Shown here in pieces: positions 1 to 8,375 of a DNA stretch of 64,000 bases. Positions within the stretch are counted from its first letter, which is position 1. The number at the start of each line of letters is the position of its first letter. Source of the stretch: GWE2-42-39 sp963662895 (lineage in GTDB: Bacteria > Bacteroidota > Bacteroidia > Bacteroidales > Prolixibacteraceae); contig OY759982.1 of NCBI GenBank assembly GCA_963662895.1, positions 2,666,001 through 2,730,000 on the forward strand, read 5' to 3'. The notes below the pieces were generated by a model. That model ran no database searches, had not been told where the DNA came from, and worked only from the letters and a program-made list of their open reading frames with translations. A program made the position numbers and the translations under genes.

Positions 1-2
1 GT

Positions 3-200
3 AAAATTATGGAAGAGCTAAACCCAATACTGTTCTTCAGAACCAATAGACAAACCATAGTCAATATAAACGCCATAAAAAAAATAGAAACATGGTTTAA
101 CGGTAAGTTGATAGTATTTACAGAGCCAGAGCATCATGAAAAGATTATTGTGAGTCGTTTGAATGCTGTAGAGTTTCGGGATGTATGGTTAAATAAGTAA
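3..200 (+). CDS. LytTR-domain DNA-binding protein, C-terminal part
   Basis: The reading frame is open from the window edge, so only the last ~65 residues are seen. They match the end of a LytTR DNA-binding domain, with the family-typical stretch FFRTNRQTIVNINAIKKI followed by strands ending in SRLNAVEFRDVWLNK. LytTR proteins bind direct repeats upstream of target genes and are usually response regulators paired with a membrane histidine kinase. A receiver domain would lie upstream of the window. ATG at position 9 is in frame but is probably internal. Family assignment is fairly sure; the full architecture is unknown. Confidence 0.75.
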   Translation, partial: KIMEELNPILFFRTNRQTIVNINAIKKIETWFNGKLIVFTEPEHHEKIIVSRLNAVEFRDVWLNK

Positions 201-349
201 AATTACATGCCTGAAACAAAATTTATTAACGAAATATTTTAAAAAGACAGTCTTGCCAATTTTGAAAAAATGCTGCAAGGTTACCGCAAAGCAAAACAAT
301 CGAGTGCTTGGAAGGAAAATGTAGATGGTCTGGTTGAGCAAACACCCAA

Positions 350-541
350 TTGCTGATCCTTGACGACTTTGGCTTAACTGCAATTGACCAAATGCAACGG
401 CAGGCCTTACTCGATATTGTAGAGCATAAGAACGACAATGCTTCAATTATTTTTACATCTCAAATACCGACAAAAGACTGGCATGGACTGATTGGGGAGG
501 ACACCATTGCTGATGCAATACACGACAGGCAACTCGTCTGA
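350..541 (+). pseudogene. IstB-like ATPase remnant (IS21 family)
   Basis: The peptide carries LLILDDFGLTAID (Walker B region) and later IIFTSQIPTKDWHGLIGED and IADAIHDR, which are hallmarks of the C-terminal half of IstB, the ATPase helper of IS21 transposition. The Walker A half, the end of the protein and any IstA partner are missing. The first ~140 bases after the LytTR gene give no readable IstB sequence. The intact relative in this window is the IstB at 42.1-42.9 kb, which has the same LDDFGL and ITSQIPVK motifs. This is a decayed insertion-sequence scar. Confidence 0.7.
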
Positions 542-728
542 TGTTATATCATAGAAAAAACAGAATTTGGAGTTCTCATAAAATTCTATTCTGAGCTACT
601 GGTTCCTTTCAGGGATATATTATTTGATGATCGGTTACTAAACCTAAAGGTCTCTCAAAAGCTTTATTTCTGCTATTAAATGGTTCGAATTTTGTATTTT
701 TGAGAAATATTTCCATAAAACAAAAAAT

Positions 729-884
729 ATGTTACTCGAATTTTCTGTAGGTAATTTTCTTTCCTTTAAAACAAAAACAACGTTTATAGAAGAGACCAGA
801 TCTATTTCATTAAAACGAAAAATAACTAACTGTTCCGACGGTTTAAAACAAGATTTCCCAAAGGAGTATTTGAATTTCTATTGA
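729..884 (+). pseudogene. N-terminal scrap of an AAA ATPase
   Basis: A 51-codon frame starts MLLEFSVGNFLSFK and stops just before sbcD. That opening is typical of SMC-like AAA ATPases (AAA_15/AAA_21 proteins, including OLD-like and abortive-infection ATPases), where it forms the first strand before a Walker A loop. No Walker A follows, so the rest of the gene is gone. The remaining 541-728 sequence has no recognisable gene. It could be a chance match, because only about 14 residues are diagnostic. Confidence 0.35.
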
Positions 885-890
885 AGTGAT

Positions 891-2138
891 ATGATGCGAT
901 TTTTACATACCGCAGACTGGCATATTGGGCAACTTTTTCATGAATATGACCGGGCATATGAGCACCAGCAATTTTTGAACTGGTTACTGGAAACTCTGGT
1001 GACAGAGCAGATAGACGCTCTATTGATCAGTGGTGATGTTTTTGATTTATCCAATCCTTCTGCATCATCTATAAAAATGTTCTACTCTTTTCTGAATCAA
1101 GCGGTGAAGAAAAATCCGGATTTGCAGATTATTGTTACTGCAGGAAACCACGATTCTGCATCACGCCTGGAATCTCCGAAACCTCTTTTAGAATCGTCTA
1201 ACATCCATATTGTCGGACTTGTCGAAAAGGATGAGCATGGTGTTGTTGACTATAGTAAAATCACCATATCGATAAAGGACAAAGAGGATAACACAAAAGT
1301 CTGGTGTATAGCGGCTCCATTTTTACGAATGGGAGATTATCCGTCAATACCGGATTGTGCTAATCCTTATGCCGAAGGAGTTACCTCTTTTTATAAAATG
1401 GCTTACGATTATGCTGCATCGCAGAAAGAGCCAGGGCAAGCCATTATAGCTATGGGACATTTGCACGCTCAACAGGCTGAGGTGGGCGATATAGATAAAA
1501 CGGAAAGATTGATTATGGGCGGTGTGGAATGTATTTCGGCAACTGCATTTAACAGCAATATCCGGTATGTGGCACTGGGACACATTCACAAAGCCCAACG
1601 TATTGGGGGTAAAGAGCATATTCGTTATTGTGGCAGTCCCTTACCTATGTCTTTTTCAGAAACGAATTATAAGCATCAAGTCATTGTGTTCGACATAGCC
1701 GAAGACAATATCGAAGGTCTGAAAACAATCGAAATCCCGGTTTCAGTTCCGCTTAAAAGAATTCCTGCCGTACACAGTTCGCTGGCGGAAGTTCTTTCTT
1801 CTGTGGAACAATTAGCGGCTTTTGAAGGAGATATCCATACTGCACCATATCTGGAAGTCCTTGTATTACTGGATGGGCCGGAGCCCGGCTTGCGGCATAA
1901 AGTGGAAACCGCGCTTTCCGGTAAAAATTTCAGACTGGCAAAAATAGATGTTCGCTATAATACTTCAACAACGAAACCTGATGAAAATAAAGTGGTAGCC
2001 CCTGAACAACTTAACGAGCTACAACCACTGGAAGTGTTGCATAAAGTGTATCAAAGTAAATATAACAATCCCATTCCTGAAGACCTGCAGAAGCTTTTTC
2101 AACAGGTTACTCAGGAAGTAAACGAATCGGACATATAA
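891..2138 (+). CDS. sbcD: Exonuclease SbcCD subunit D
   Basis: Metal-dependent nuclease subunit of SbcCD (bacterial Mre11), which cleaves hairpins and protein-blocked DNA ends with SbcC. The calcineurin-like phosphoesterase motifs are complete: D9 and H11 (TADWHIG), D49 (SGDVFD), N86-H87-D88 (GNHDS), H190/H192 (GHLHA) and H231/H233 (GHIHK). The length of 415 residues is normal. Two adjacent ATGs (891 and 894) could start it and are equivalent. The stop lies two bases before the sbcC start, so the pair forms one operon. No unusual features. Confidence 0.95.
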   Translation: MMRFLHTADWHIGQLFHEYDRAYEHQQFLNWLLETLVTEQIDALLISGDVFDLSNPSASSIKMFYSFLNQAVKKNPDLQIIVTAGNHDSASRLESPKPLLESSNIHIVGLVEKDEHGVVDYSKITISIKDKEDNTKVWCIAAPFLRMGDYPSIPDCANPYAEGVTSFYKMAYDYAASQKEPGQAIIAMGHLHAQQAEVGDIDKTERLIMGGVECISATAFNSNIRYVALGHIHKAQRIGGKEHIRYCGSPLPMSFSETNYKHQVIVFDIAEDNIEGLKTIEIPVSVPLKRIPAVHSSLAEVLSSVEQLAAFEGDIHTAPYLEVLVLLDGPEPGLRHKVETALSGKNFRLAKIDVRYNTSTTKPDENKVVAPEQLNELQPLEVLHKVYQSKYNNPIPEDLQKLFQQVTQEVNESDI

Positions 2139-2140
2139 GC

Positions 2141-5100
2141 ATGAAGATACAAGCCATACGCATTCAAAATTTAGCATCTCTGGATGGCAATACAGAGATT
2201 AATTTTAGCGAGGACCCACTTTCTTCGGCAGGTATCTTTGCTATAACAGGTCCTACGGGTGCAGGAAAATCAACAGTGTTAGATGCTTTATGTCTTGCGC
2301 TCTATGCCAGGACTCCCCGGTACAGGCTGGCCGAAAATGGCATAGATATCATGGACGTAAAGGGAAGTACCATCAAACAGGATGATGTACGGGGAATTTT
2401 AAGAGATGGCACGTCCAGTGGCTATGCCGAAGTAGATTTTGTAGGGATTGACGGGCAATATTATAGGGCTAACTGGAGTGTAAGAAGAGCACGCAATAAA
2501 GCCGACGGCAACCTGCAGGCTTATGAGATGTATTTGAAAAATGTTACCACCAATCAGGACATACCAGGCAGGAAAACAGAGTTGCTGGCAGAAATAGAGC
2601 GATTGGTCGGGCTGAACTTTGAACAATTCACCCGTTCTGTTTTATTGGCACAAGGGGATTTTACAGCTTTTCTGAAAGCAGGAAAAGATGAAAAATCATC
2701 CTTATTGGAAAAATTGACGGGTACGCATATTTATTCTGAAATCTCTAAAAAGGTTTTTGAACACCATCGGGAAGAACAGCAACAACTCAGGGAACTGAAT
2801 GTACAACGGGAAGGAATAGCTACTCTTACTACAGAAGAAATAAGCGCTTTACAAGAGCAAAAACAGACGTTAAAGGCATCTATAGAAACTGACGAAAAGA
2901 AACTTGACGATCTGGATAAGGAGTTGAACTGGCATGTACAATGGCTGAAATTACAGGAAGGCGTTCAGTCTGCGAATGTACAGCATAACCAGGCAATTAC
3001 AGCAAAAACAGAAGCGAAATCACGGGAGCAGCAATTTCAACAAATTGTTCGTATCCAACCTGCCAGACCTATTGTTAGTGAGCTACAGAATGCTCAGAAA
3101 CAAATTACTTCCAGGTCAAAACAGGATGAGGAGCTTTCCTCTAACCTAAATTCTCGAAAAGAACAGAAAAAAATATCCGATGTTGCTTTTGAGCAGGCAA
3201 CGAAGACATTAAATATTAAAATGCAGGAAGAAGAACAGGCTCAACCTCTGCTGAATACAGCAAAAACATTGGATGTACAACTCACTGAAAAAGCAGAACA
3301 GATAAAACAAACAAACGAAGATGTTGCCACTGTTCGTAAAAAAGAAACACAACAAAAAGAACAATTTTCCCAGACTGTTAAAGAGTTGGAAAATATAGAA
3401 AAGGAAAGAGTAAAACTTGGCCAGTGGAAAGCTGAAAACGAGTTTCGTCAGCAAATTGCCGAACAGGAGAATCTGATTTTATCCAAATTAGGAGATGCCA
3501 AAGAAATTTTGGAAAGCCTTCAAAATTATACAATACGTATTTGTACTACGGAAGAAAATATCACAAAAAACCAGCAAGAGCAACTGGCTTTGAAGCGGCA
3601 ACTAAACACTATTCAAACTTCATTGCGACAAAGACAAAGTGAATACCAGTCTTCGAATACCGTTTTATCGGCTGTTTCTATTCAGGATGTCGAAAATGAA
3701 AAGTCGTCTTTGGATACTTCCATAGAAGACCTGATTGCAGCAACGGCTCATTGGAAATTATTGTTTCAGGCTATAACAGAAAAAAATACTTTACAAAAAT
3801 CGCTTAAAAAAAACAAAAAAGCACTGGAGCAAAGCACGGCTCAATTCGTGGAAGCAGAAAAGCTTTTGGAAACCAGGACATCAGAAAGAGCAGCTTCTTT
3901 AAAAATGCTTGAAAAAGCGAAATTGGTAGCAGCAGAAAGTGTGGAACGGCTTCGAAATCAATTAGAGCCAAAGGAACCTTGTCCGGTTTGTGGTAGCACT
4001 GACCATCCATACGCTTCGCATCATCCGGGACTTGATCTTGTACTTTCCAAACTGGAAACCGGGCATGCGCAAGTAGAAGCTTCTTATACACAGCAATTGA
4101 CTTCTCATACCCGGCTGAAACAGAGCTGCACAGAATTAGAAAAAGTGATTGGGGAATTGGAAGACAAAACTTTACAAAACGATAAATCCTTAAAAGAACT
4201 CGAAGCAATATGGGCGAATTTTCAGGTCTCTGAAAAATGTAGTGAACATCCTTTTGAGGAAAGAGCCACGTGTTTACAGCAACAATTACAGCGACAAAAA
4301 ACGAAACAGCAGCAATTACAAGTAAAAATACAGTCTTATACCAAGCAAAAAAAACAACTGGAAGCTCTTAAAACACAGCTTATAGCGCTGGATAAACAAT
4401 TAACCCAAATTGAAAATCAAATCAAGGATGCGGAAAGAATCCTGAAATCGTTAGAAGAACAGCAAAAGAGTTACACTACAGAACGGGAGAATATCCATAA
4501 GAAACTGGATGAGATAGCACAAGCTTTGGCTGTCTATTTTTCTTCGGAGAATTGGTTTGAAAACTGGCAGTCCAATCCGAATGCTTTTGTAGCCCGCATC
4601 AAGGAATTCACCCGCAAATGGAAAGTCAATATAGCTCAACTTGAAGAGTATATTCGGAAACAAGTTATACTGACTGAAAAAAGAAATGGGATGCAGGAGC
4701 AACTCAGGAACACCCGGGAAGAAGTACAGGCAAATGAACAGAAGCTTTCTAAGCTGCAAAACCAAAACAAAGATTTGTCTGATAAGAGAACGGCTCTTTT
4801 TAACGGCACTCCTGCAAAAGAAGTGGAAACAAAGCTGAAAGAAGCGATTGATCTGGCAAAACAGACTTTAGAAAAACAACGGGAAACAGTAGAAAAAATA
4901 CAAGGAGATATTACCCGAAACAGAGCGCAGCACGAGCAGCTTGAAAAAGATATAAACGGCTTATCCAAACAGGAATCAGAACTAAAAAAGCAACTCTCCG
5001 AATGGATTACCAAATATAATCAAAAGCACAAGGCATCACTTACCCAAGAGGAACTATTACCTCTTTTAGCTTTTACCCAGGATTGGATAGAAACAGAAAG

Positions 5101-5872
5101 GGCCAGCCTGCGTGCTATCGATGATACGGTCACACAAGCTAAATCTATTTTGAAGGAACACACTAAAGCATTGGCAACACATATCGGGCAGCGGTCTTCG
5201 GAAAGAACATCGAAAAAATTGACCGAATTACGAACCGAAACACAGGAATTACTAAAACAGCATTCTCTACAGTCCAATGAAATTGACTTTAAAGTAAAAG
5301 AAGATACGTTGAACAAGCAGCGAATAGGAACACTCTTGCAGGATATAGAAAAGCAGGCCGCTATAGTGGAAAATTGGGCAAAACTGAATGAGATTATTGG
5401 TTCGGCTGATGGTAAAAAATTCCGCCAGCTTGCACAGGAATATACTTTGGATGTATTGCTAAGCTATGCCAATGTTCATTTAGAAGTATTGAGTAAACGG
5501 TATGTGTTGCAACGGATTCCCAATTCCTTAGGGTTACAGGTCATTGATCGGGATATGGGGGATGAAGTCCGTACTGTGTATTCGCTTTCAGGCGGTGAAT
5601 CTTTTTTGGTCTCACTGGCACTTGCTTTAGGCTTGGCATCCTTGTCCTCCAGCCGTATGAAAGTAGAATCATTATTCATCGATGAAGGCTTTGGATCACT
5701 TGATCCGTCAACGCTCAATATAGCTATGGATGCATTGGAGCGTTTGCATAATCAGGGCCGTAAAGTAGGCGTAATCTCTCATGTACAGGAAATGACAGAA
5801 CGGATACCTGTGCAGATCAAGGTAAGTAAACAACAAAGTGGAAAGAGTAAAGTGGAAGTAGTCGGAATTTAA
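2141..5872 (+). CDS. sbcC: Exonuclease SbcCD subunit C (Rad50-like ATPase)
   Basis: SMC-like ATPase partner of SbcD. Walker A GPTGAGKST is at residues 37-45. It is followed by about 1100 residues of glutamine- and glutamate-rich coiled coil broken by a zinc hook CPVCG (C614, C617) that dimerises two molecules. The signature LSGGES lies near 1149 and Walker B LFIDEGFGSLDP near 1178-1189. The length of 1243 residues fits Bacteroidota SbcC. It is translated directly after sbcD. Its role is double-strand end processing and palindrome cleavage; long inverted repeats such as those in this window are natural substrates (inference). Confidence 0.95.
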   Translation: MKIQAIRIQNLASLDGNTEINFSEDPLSSAGIFAITGPTGAGKSTVLDALCLALYARTPRYRLAENGIDIMDVKGSTIKQDDVRGILRDGTSSGYAEVDFVGIDGQYYRANWSVRRARNKADGNLQAYEMYLKNVTTNQDIPGRKTELLAEIERLVGLNFEQFTRSVLLAQGDFTAFLKAGKDEKSSLLEKLTGTHIYSEISKKVFEHHREEQQQLRELNVQREGIATLTTEEISALQEQKQTLKASIETDEKKLDDLDKELNWHVQWLKLQEGVQSANVQHNQAITAKTEAKSREQQFQQIVRIQPARPIVSELQNAQKQITSRSKQDEELSSNLNSRKEQKKISDVAFEQATKTLNIKMQEEEQAQPLLNTAKTLDVQLTEKAEQIKQTNEDVATVRKKETQQKEQFSQTVKELENIEKERVKLGQWKAENEFRQQIAEQENLILSKLGDAKEILESLQNYTIRICTTEENITKNQQEQLALKRQLNTIQTSLRQRQSEYQSSNTVLSAVSIQDVENEKSSLDTSIEDLIAATAHWKLLFQAITEKNTLQKSLKKNKKALEQSTAQFVEAEKLLETRTSERAASLKMLEKAKLVAAESVERLRNQLEPKEPCPVCGSTDHPYASHHPGLDLVLSKLETGHAQVEASYTQQLTSHTRLKQSCTELEKVIGELEDKTLQNDKSLKELEAIWANFQVSEKCSEHPFEERATCLQQQLQRQKTKQQQLQVKIQSYTKQKKQLEALKTQLIALDKQLTQIENQIKDAERILKSLEEQQKSYTTERENIHKKLDEIAQALAVYFSSENWFENWQSNPNAFVARIKEFTRKWKVNIAQLEEYIRKQVILTEKRNGMQEQLRNTREEVQANEQKLSKLQNQNKDLSDKRTALFNGTPAKEVETKLKEAIDLAKQTLEKQRETVEKIQGDITRNRAQHEQLEKDINGLSKQESELKKQLSEWITKYNQKHKASLTQEELLPLLAFTQDWIETERASLRAIDDTVTQAKSILKEHTKALATHIGQRSSERTSKKLTELRTETQELLKQHSLQSNEIDFKVKEDTLNKQRIGTLLQDIEKQAAIVENWAKLNEIIGSADGKKFRQLAQEYTLDVLLSYANVHLEVLSKRYVLQRIPNSLGLQVIDRDMGDEVRTVYSLSGGESFLVSLALALGLASLSSSRMKVESLFIDEGFGSLDPSTLNIAMDALERLHNQGRKVGVISHVQEMTERIPVQIKVSKQQSGKSKVEVVGI

Positions 5873-6024
5873 TATCATGGATTAACAAACTAATAACAAA
5901 AATGACTAAACAACCTTGATCAATAACTTACTTTTCAATTTCCAGGAGGTAACCTCTGGTGTTCTCTTGTTATAAAAACCTGAATAAATAGAACAACACA
6001 TAAAATCATTACTACTTTATATGG

Positions 6025-6273
6025 TTTGAAAAATTTATATCCTTAATTACCGTGCAAACTGGCTATGCAATCATCTTAAAGAAATGGGAGTAGATTTTTA
6101 TCATCATGCAGGATCAAATATTGTTACCATTCGGGCGAAGCACATTACAAAAGAACTTGCAAACAAAGTATGGTCTGGTTCCTGATAAGCACAACGGAAA
6201 ACCCATGTGGTATAAAATAGTAATTATGGAGCATGTACACATTGATCATTTAAAACCTTTTTGGATGAATTAA
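6025..6273 (+). pseudogene. Decayed C-terminus of a PLP-dependent decarboxylase
   Basis: Two frames together give a readable C-terminus. The first contains NHLKEMGVDFYHHAGSNIVT and KHITKELANK. After a one-base shift near 6170 the second gives YGLVPDKHNGKPMWYKIVIM and HVHIDHLKPF. The blocks (GSNIVT, LA-KYGLVPD, WYKIV-M-HV) resemble the small domain of group II PLP decarboxylases (histidine, aromatic amino acid or glutamate decarboxylase type). No upstream domain remains. The rest of 5873-6363 shows no gene. Assignment rests on recalled family patterns and is tentative. Confidence 0.4.
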
Positions 6274-6363
6274 ACACGTTAGAATTTTATATTTTAGCAG
6301 ATTCTGGAACGAATGGAAAGGAATTATTCAATTCCTATACTTTTGTGTTATTTAGAGGGTAAT

Positions 6364-6915
6364 ATGGCAGATTTTGAACAGAGAATCATATTTAATTTGA
6401 AGAAAAGAGATGAAAACAGTCTTCGCAAATTATTTGATTTGTACTATAACCCCCTATGTCTGTTTGCCCTGAAATTTGTTGATTCGACAGAACAAGCTGA
6501 AGATATTGTCCAGGATACATTTATTAATTTCTGGAACTCCCGCAGCTATAATAATATTCACTCCAACATAAAAGCATATTTATTCAGGGCCGTTAGAAAT
6601 AATGCGTTGTACTTTATTCGGAAAGAATCAAAATTTAGGTTTGAAGAAATTGATAATCATGTTCAGAACCTGATTGAAGACGAATTGCCGGAGGATGAAT
6701 TAAAGAGCCTAAAAGATCTGCTTTTCAACCAAATTGAACAATTGCCGCCCAAAAGAAGAGAAATTTTCAAGGCAATTGTTTTTGAGAATATGAAATACAG
6801 CGAAGTAGCAGAACGTTATGGAATATCGGTAAATACAGTAAAGACGCAATATTCAAGATCGCTTTCAAAATTGCGGGAATTACTTGATGTTCTTATCTTA
6901 TTATTTTTGCCCTGA
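6364..6915 (+). CDS. ECF RNA polymerase sigma factor
   Basis: Sigma-70 family factor of the Bacteroidota SusCD-linked ECF group. Region 2 is seen as QAEDIVQDTFINFW. Region 4 is seen as LPPKRREIFKAIVFENMKYS followed by the helix-turn-helix YGISVNTVKTQYSRS. I prefer ATG 6364 (MADFEQRIIF, preceded by gagggtaat) over ATG 6313, because the extra 17 residues do not look like sigma sequence; this gives 183 residues. It lies just upstream of a FecR anti-sigma and a SusC with an STN domain, so it is expected to switch on the transport locus when substrate is sensed at the outer membrane. Confidence 0.9.
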   Translation: MADFEQRIIFNLKKRDENSLRKLFDLYYNPLCLFALKFVDSTEQAEDIVQDTFINFWNSRSYNNIHSNIKAYLFRAVRNNALYFIRKESKFRFEEIDNHVQNLIEDELPEDELKSLKDLLFNQIEQLPPKRREIFKAIVFENMKYSEVAERYGISVNTVKTQYSRSLSKLRELLDVLILLFLP

Positions 6916-7118
6916 ATTAAGCCATTAAGGTAATATTGGCCGGGTAAAAGTCCTTGCGACAGAAATAAGATAACTGGCTTTTGAGCAACTTACATTGTGT
7001 AATTCTAATTAGGATAATGGTTTCAATTTGAAATCTTATTTTATATTTCTTTTAAAAAAAGCAACTCTTTTGTCACCCAATTATAAAAATGTTGCATCTA
7101 TATTAAAAACAAATACAG

Positions 7119-8273
7119 ATGATTCAACCAGATTCAAATATTTATCTGCTGATAGCTAAATATAGTCAGGGAAATATCACCGAGAAGGAATACCATATTT
7201 TGAAAGCATGGATGGAAGGAGATGCCGATAATAAAAAGGTCTTTTCAGAATACCTGATTTTCCTTAAAAATGCGCAAAGAGTCCGTTTCTCAGCAACAGT
7301 TGACGAACATTTAGCCTGGAAAATTATTCATTCTAAGCTTGAAAAACGAAAAGCATTCAGTTTCCGGCCATATCTTAAATATGCAGCTGTTTTATTGGCA
7401 CTTGTATCGTTAACAATTTTTTATCAGCTGTTCCACAAACCAGAAGAGAATAACAATATGGTTTCCGAAGCGCATGTAATTACCCCCGGAAAACCAAAGG
7501 CAACATTAGAGTTGAGCGATGGTCGCAGTATCGATCTGGAAGGGATGAATGATTCTACTTTACTTCTTGGAAGAGGGCTTAACATTCAAATAAAAAATGA
7601 GACCATAGATTATACCAGGGCTACTGCTAATTCGGAGCTTATAAATACCATTCGCATTCCCCGGGGAGGTGAATATAACCTGGTTTTATCGGATGGAACC
7701 AGAATTTGGCTAAATTCAGACTCAGAACTTTCATTTCCTGCAAAATTTACCGGAGAAAAACGAAAAATTTCGTTAAAGGGCGAAGCTTACCTGGAGGTTG
7801 AAAAAAACGAGAACTTCCCTTTTGTGGCAGATGTGAAGGGAGTACAGGTTGAGGTTCTTGGCACATCGTTCAATGTAAAAGCATACGATAATATAGAAAC
7901 TACGTTGGTGGAGGGTAAAGTAAATATTCATACAAATGCTTCAACCAATGTGATACTGAAGCCCGGTGAACAGGGAATTGTAGATACCAATAATAACAGT
8001 GTGAAAGTAAAACAGGTAGATACCAGGATTTATACTTCCTGGGTAAATGGAATGTTTACATTCAGAAGTATGACTCTTGAAGAGATTATGAAAACCTTTG
8101 AACGTTGGTATAATGTTACCGTTTCGTATGGAAAGGATGATCTTAAACAACGTCATTTTACCGGTAACCTGAAAAGATATGAAGGGATCAATCCACATCT
8201 CGATTTAATTGGTCTTACAACAGATGTTGATTTTAAAATCTCAGGGAATAAAATTTTGGTAGTAAAAAAATGA
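7119..8273 (+). CDS. FecR-family anti-sigma factor
   Basis: Inner-membrane anti-sigma protein of 384 residues. A cytoplasmic N-terminal part (residues 1-85) would bind the sigma factor. One membrane segment follows at about 87-105 (YLKYAAVLLALVSLTIFY), and then a periplasmic FecR domain with the typical blocks IRIPRGGEYNLVLSDGT, LNSDSELSFP, GEAYLEV and VLGTSFNVKAY. The C-terminal DUF4974-like part (FTFRSMTLEEIMKTFERWYN) would contact the STN domain of SusC. It sits between its sigma factor and its receptor, the standard three-part cell-surface signalling order. Confidence 0.92.
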   Translation: MIQPDSNIYLLIAKYSQGNITEKEYHILKAWMEGDADNKKVFSEYLIFLKNAQRVRFSATVDEHLAWKIIHSKLEKRKAFSFRPYLKYAAVLLALVSLTIFYQLFHKPEENNNMVSEAHVITPGKPKATLELSDGRSIDLEGMNDSTLLLGRGLNIQIKNETIDYTRATANSELINTIRIPRGGEYNLVLSDGTRIWLNSDSELSFPAKFTGEKRKISLKGEAYLEVEKNENFPFVADVKGVQVEVLGTSFNVKAYDNIETTLVEGKVNIHTNASTNVILKPGEQGIVDTNNNSVKVKQVDTRIYTSWVNGMFTFRSMTLEEIMKTFERWYNVTVSYGKDDLKQRHFTGNLKRYEGINPHLDLIGLTTDVDFKISGNKILVVKK

Positions 8274-8297
8274 GAGCGAAATGATATGTTTATAAAA

Positions 8298-8325
8298 AAC
8301 GGGAAATGCGGGCACATTTCCCGTT
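8298..8325 (+). terminator. Hairpin between anti-sigma and SusC genes
   Basis: Perfect 11-bp inverted repeat AACGGGAAATG / CATTTCCCGTT with a 6-base loop, just after the anti-sigma stop. It has no T-run, so it may act as an attenuator or RNA-stability element separating the low-level regulatory genes from the highly expressed SusC gene rather than as a full terminator. Confidence 0.5.
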
Positions 8326-8375
8326 AGTAAATACATTAGAATTTCTAATACAAATTGTTAAAACATTACAAATCT

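Noticed and set aside
6928..7118. Specific sigma-factor promoter in front of the FecR gene
   Set aside because: The stretch before the gene looks AT-rich and promoter-like, but no motif could be assigned with confidence.
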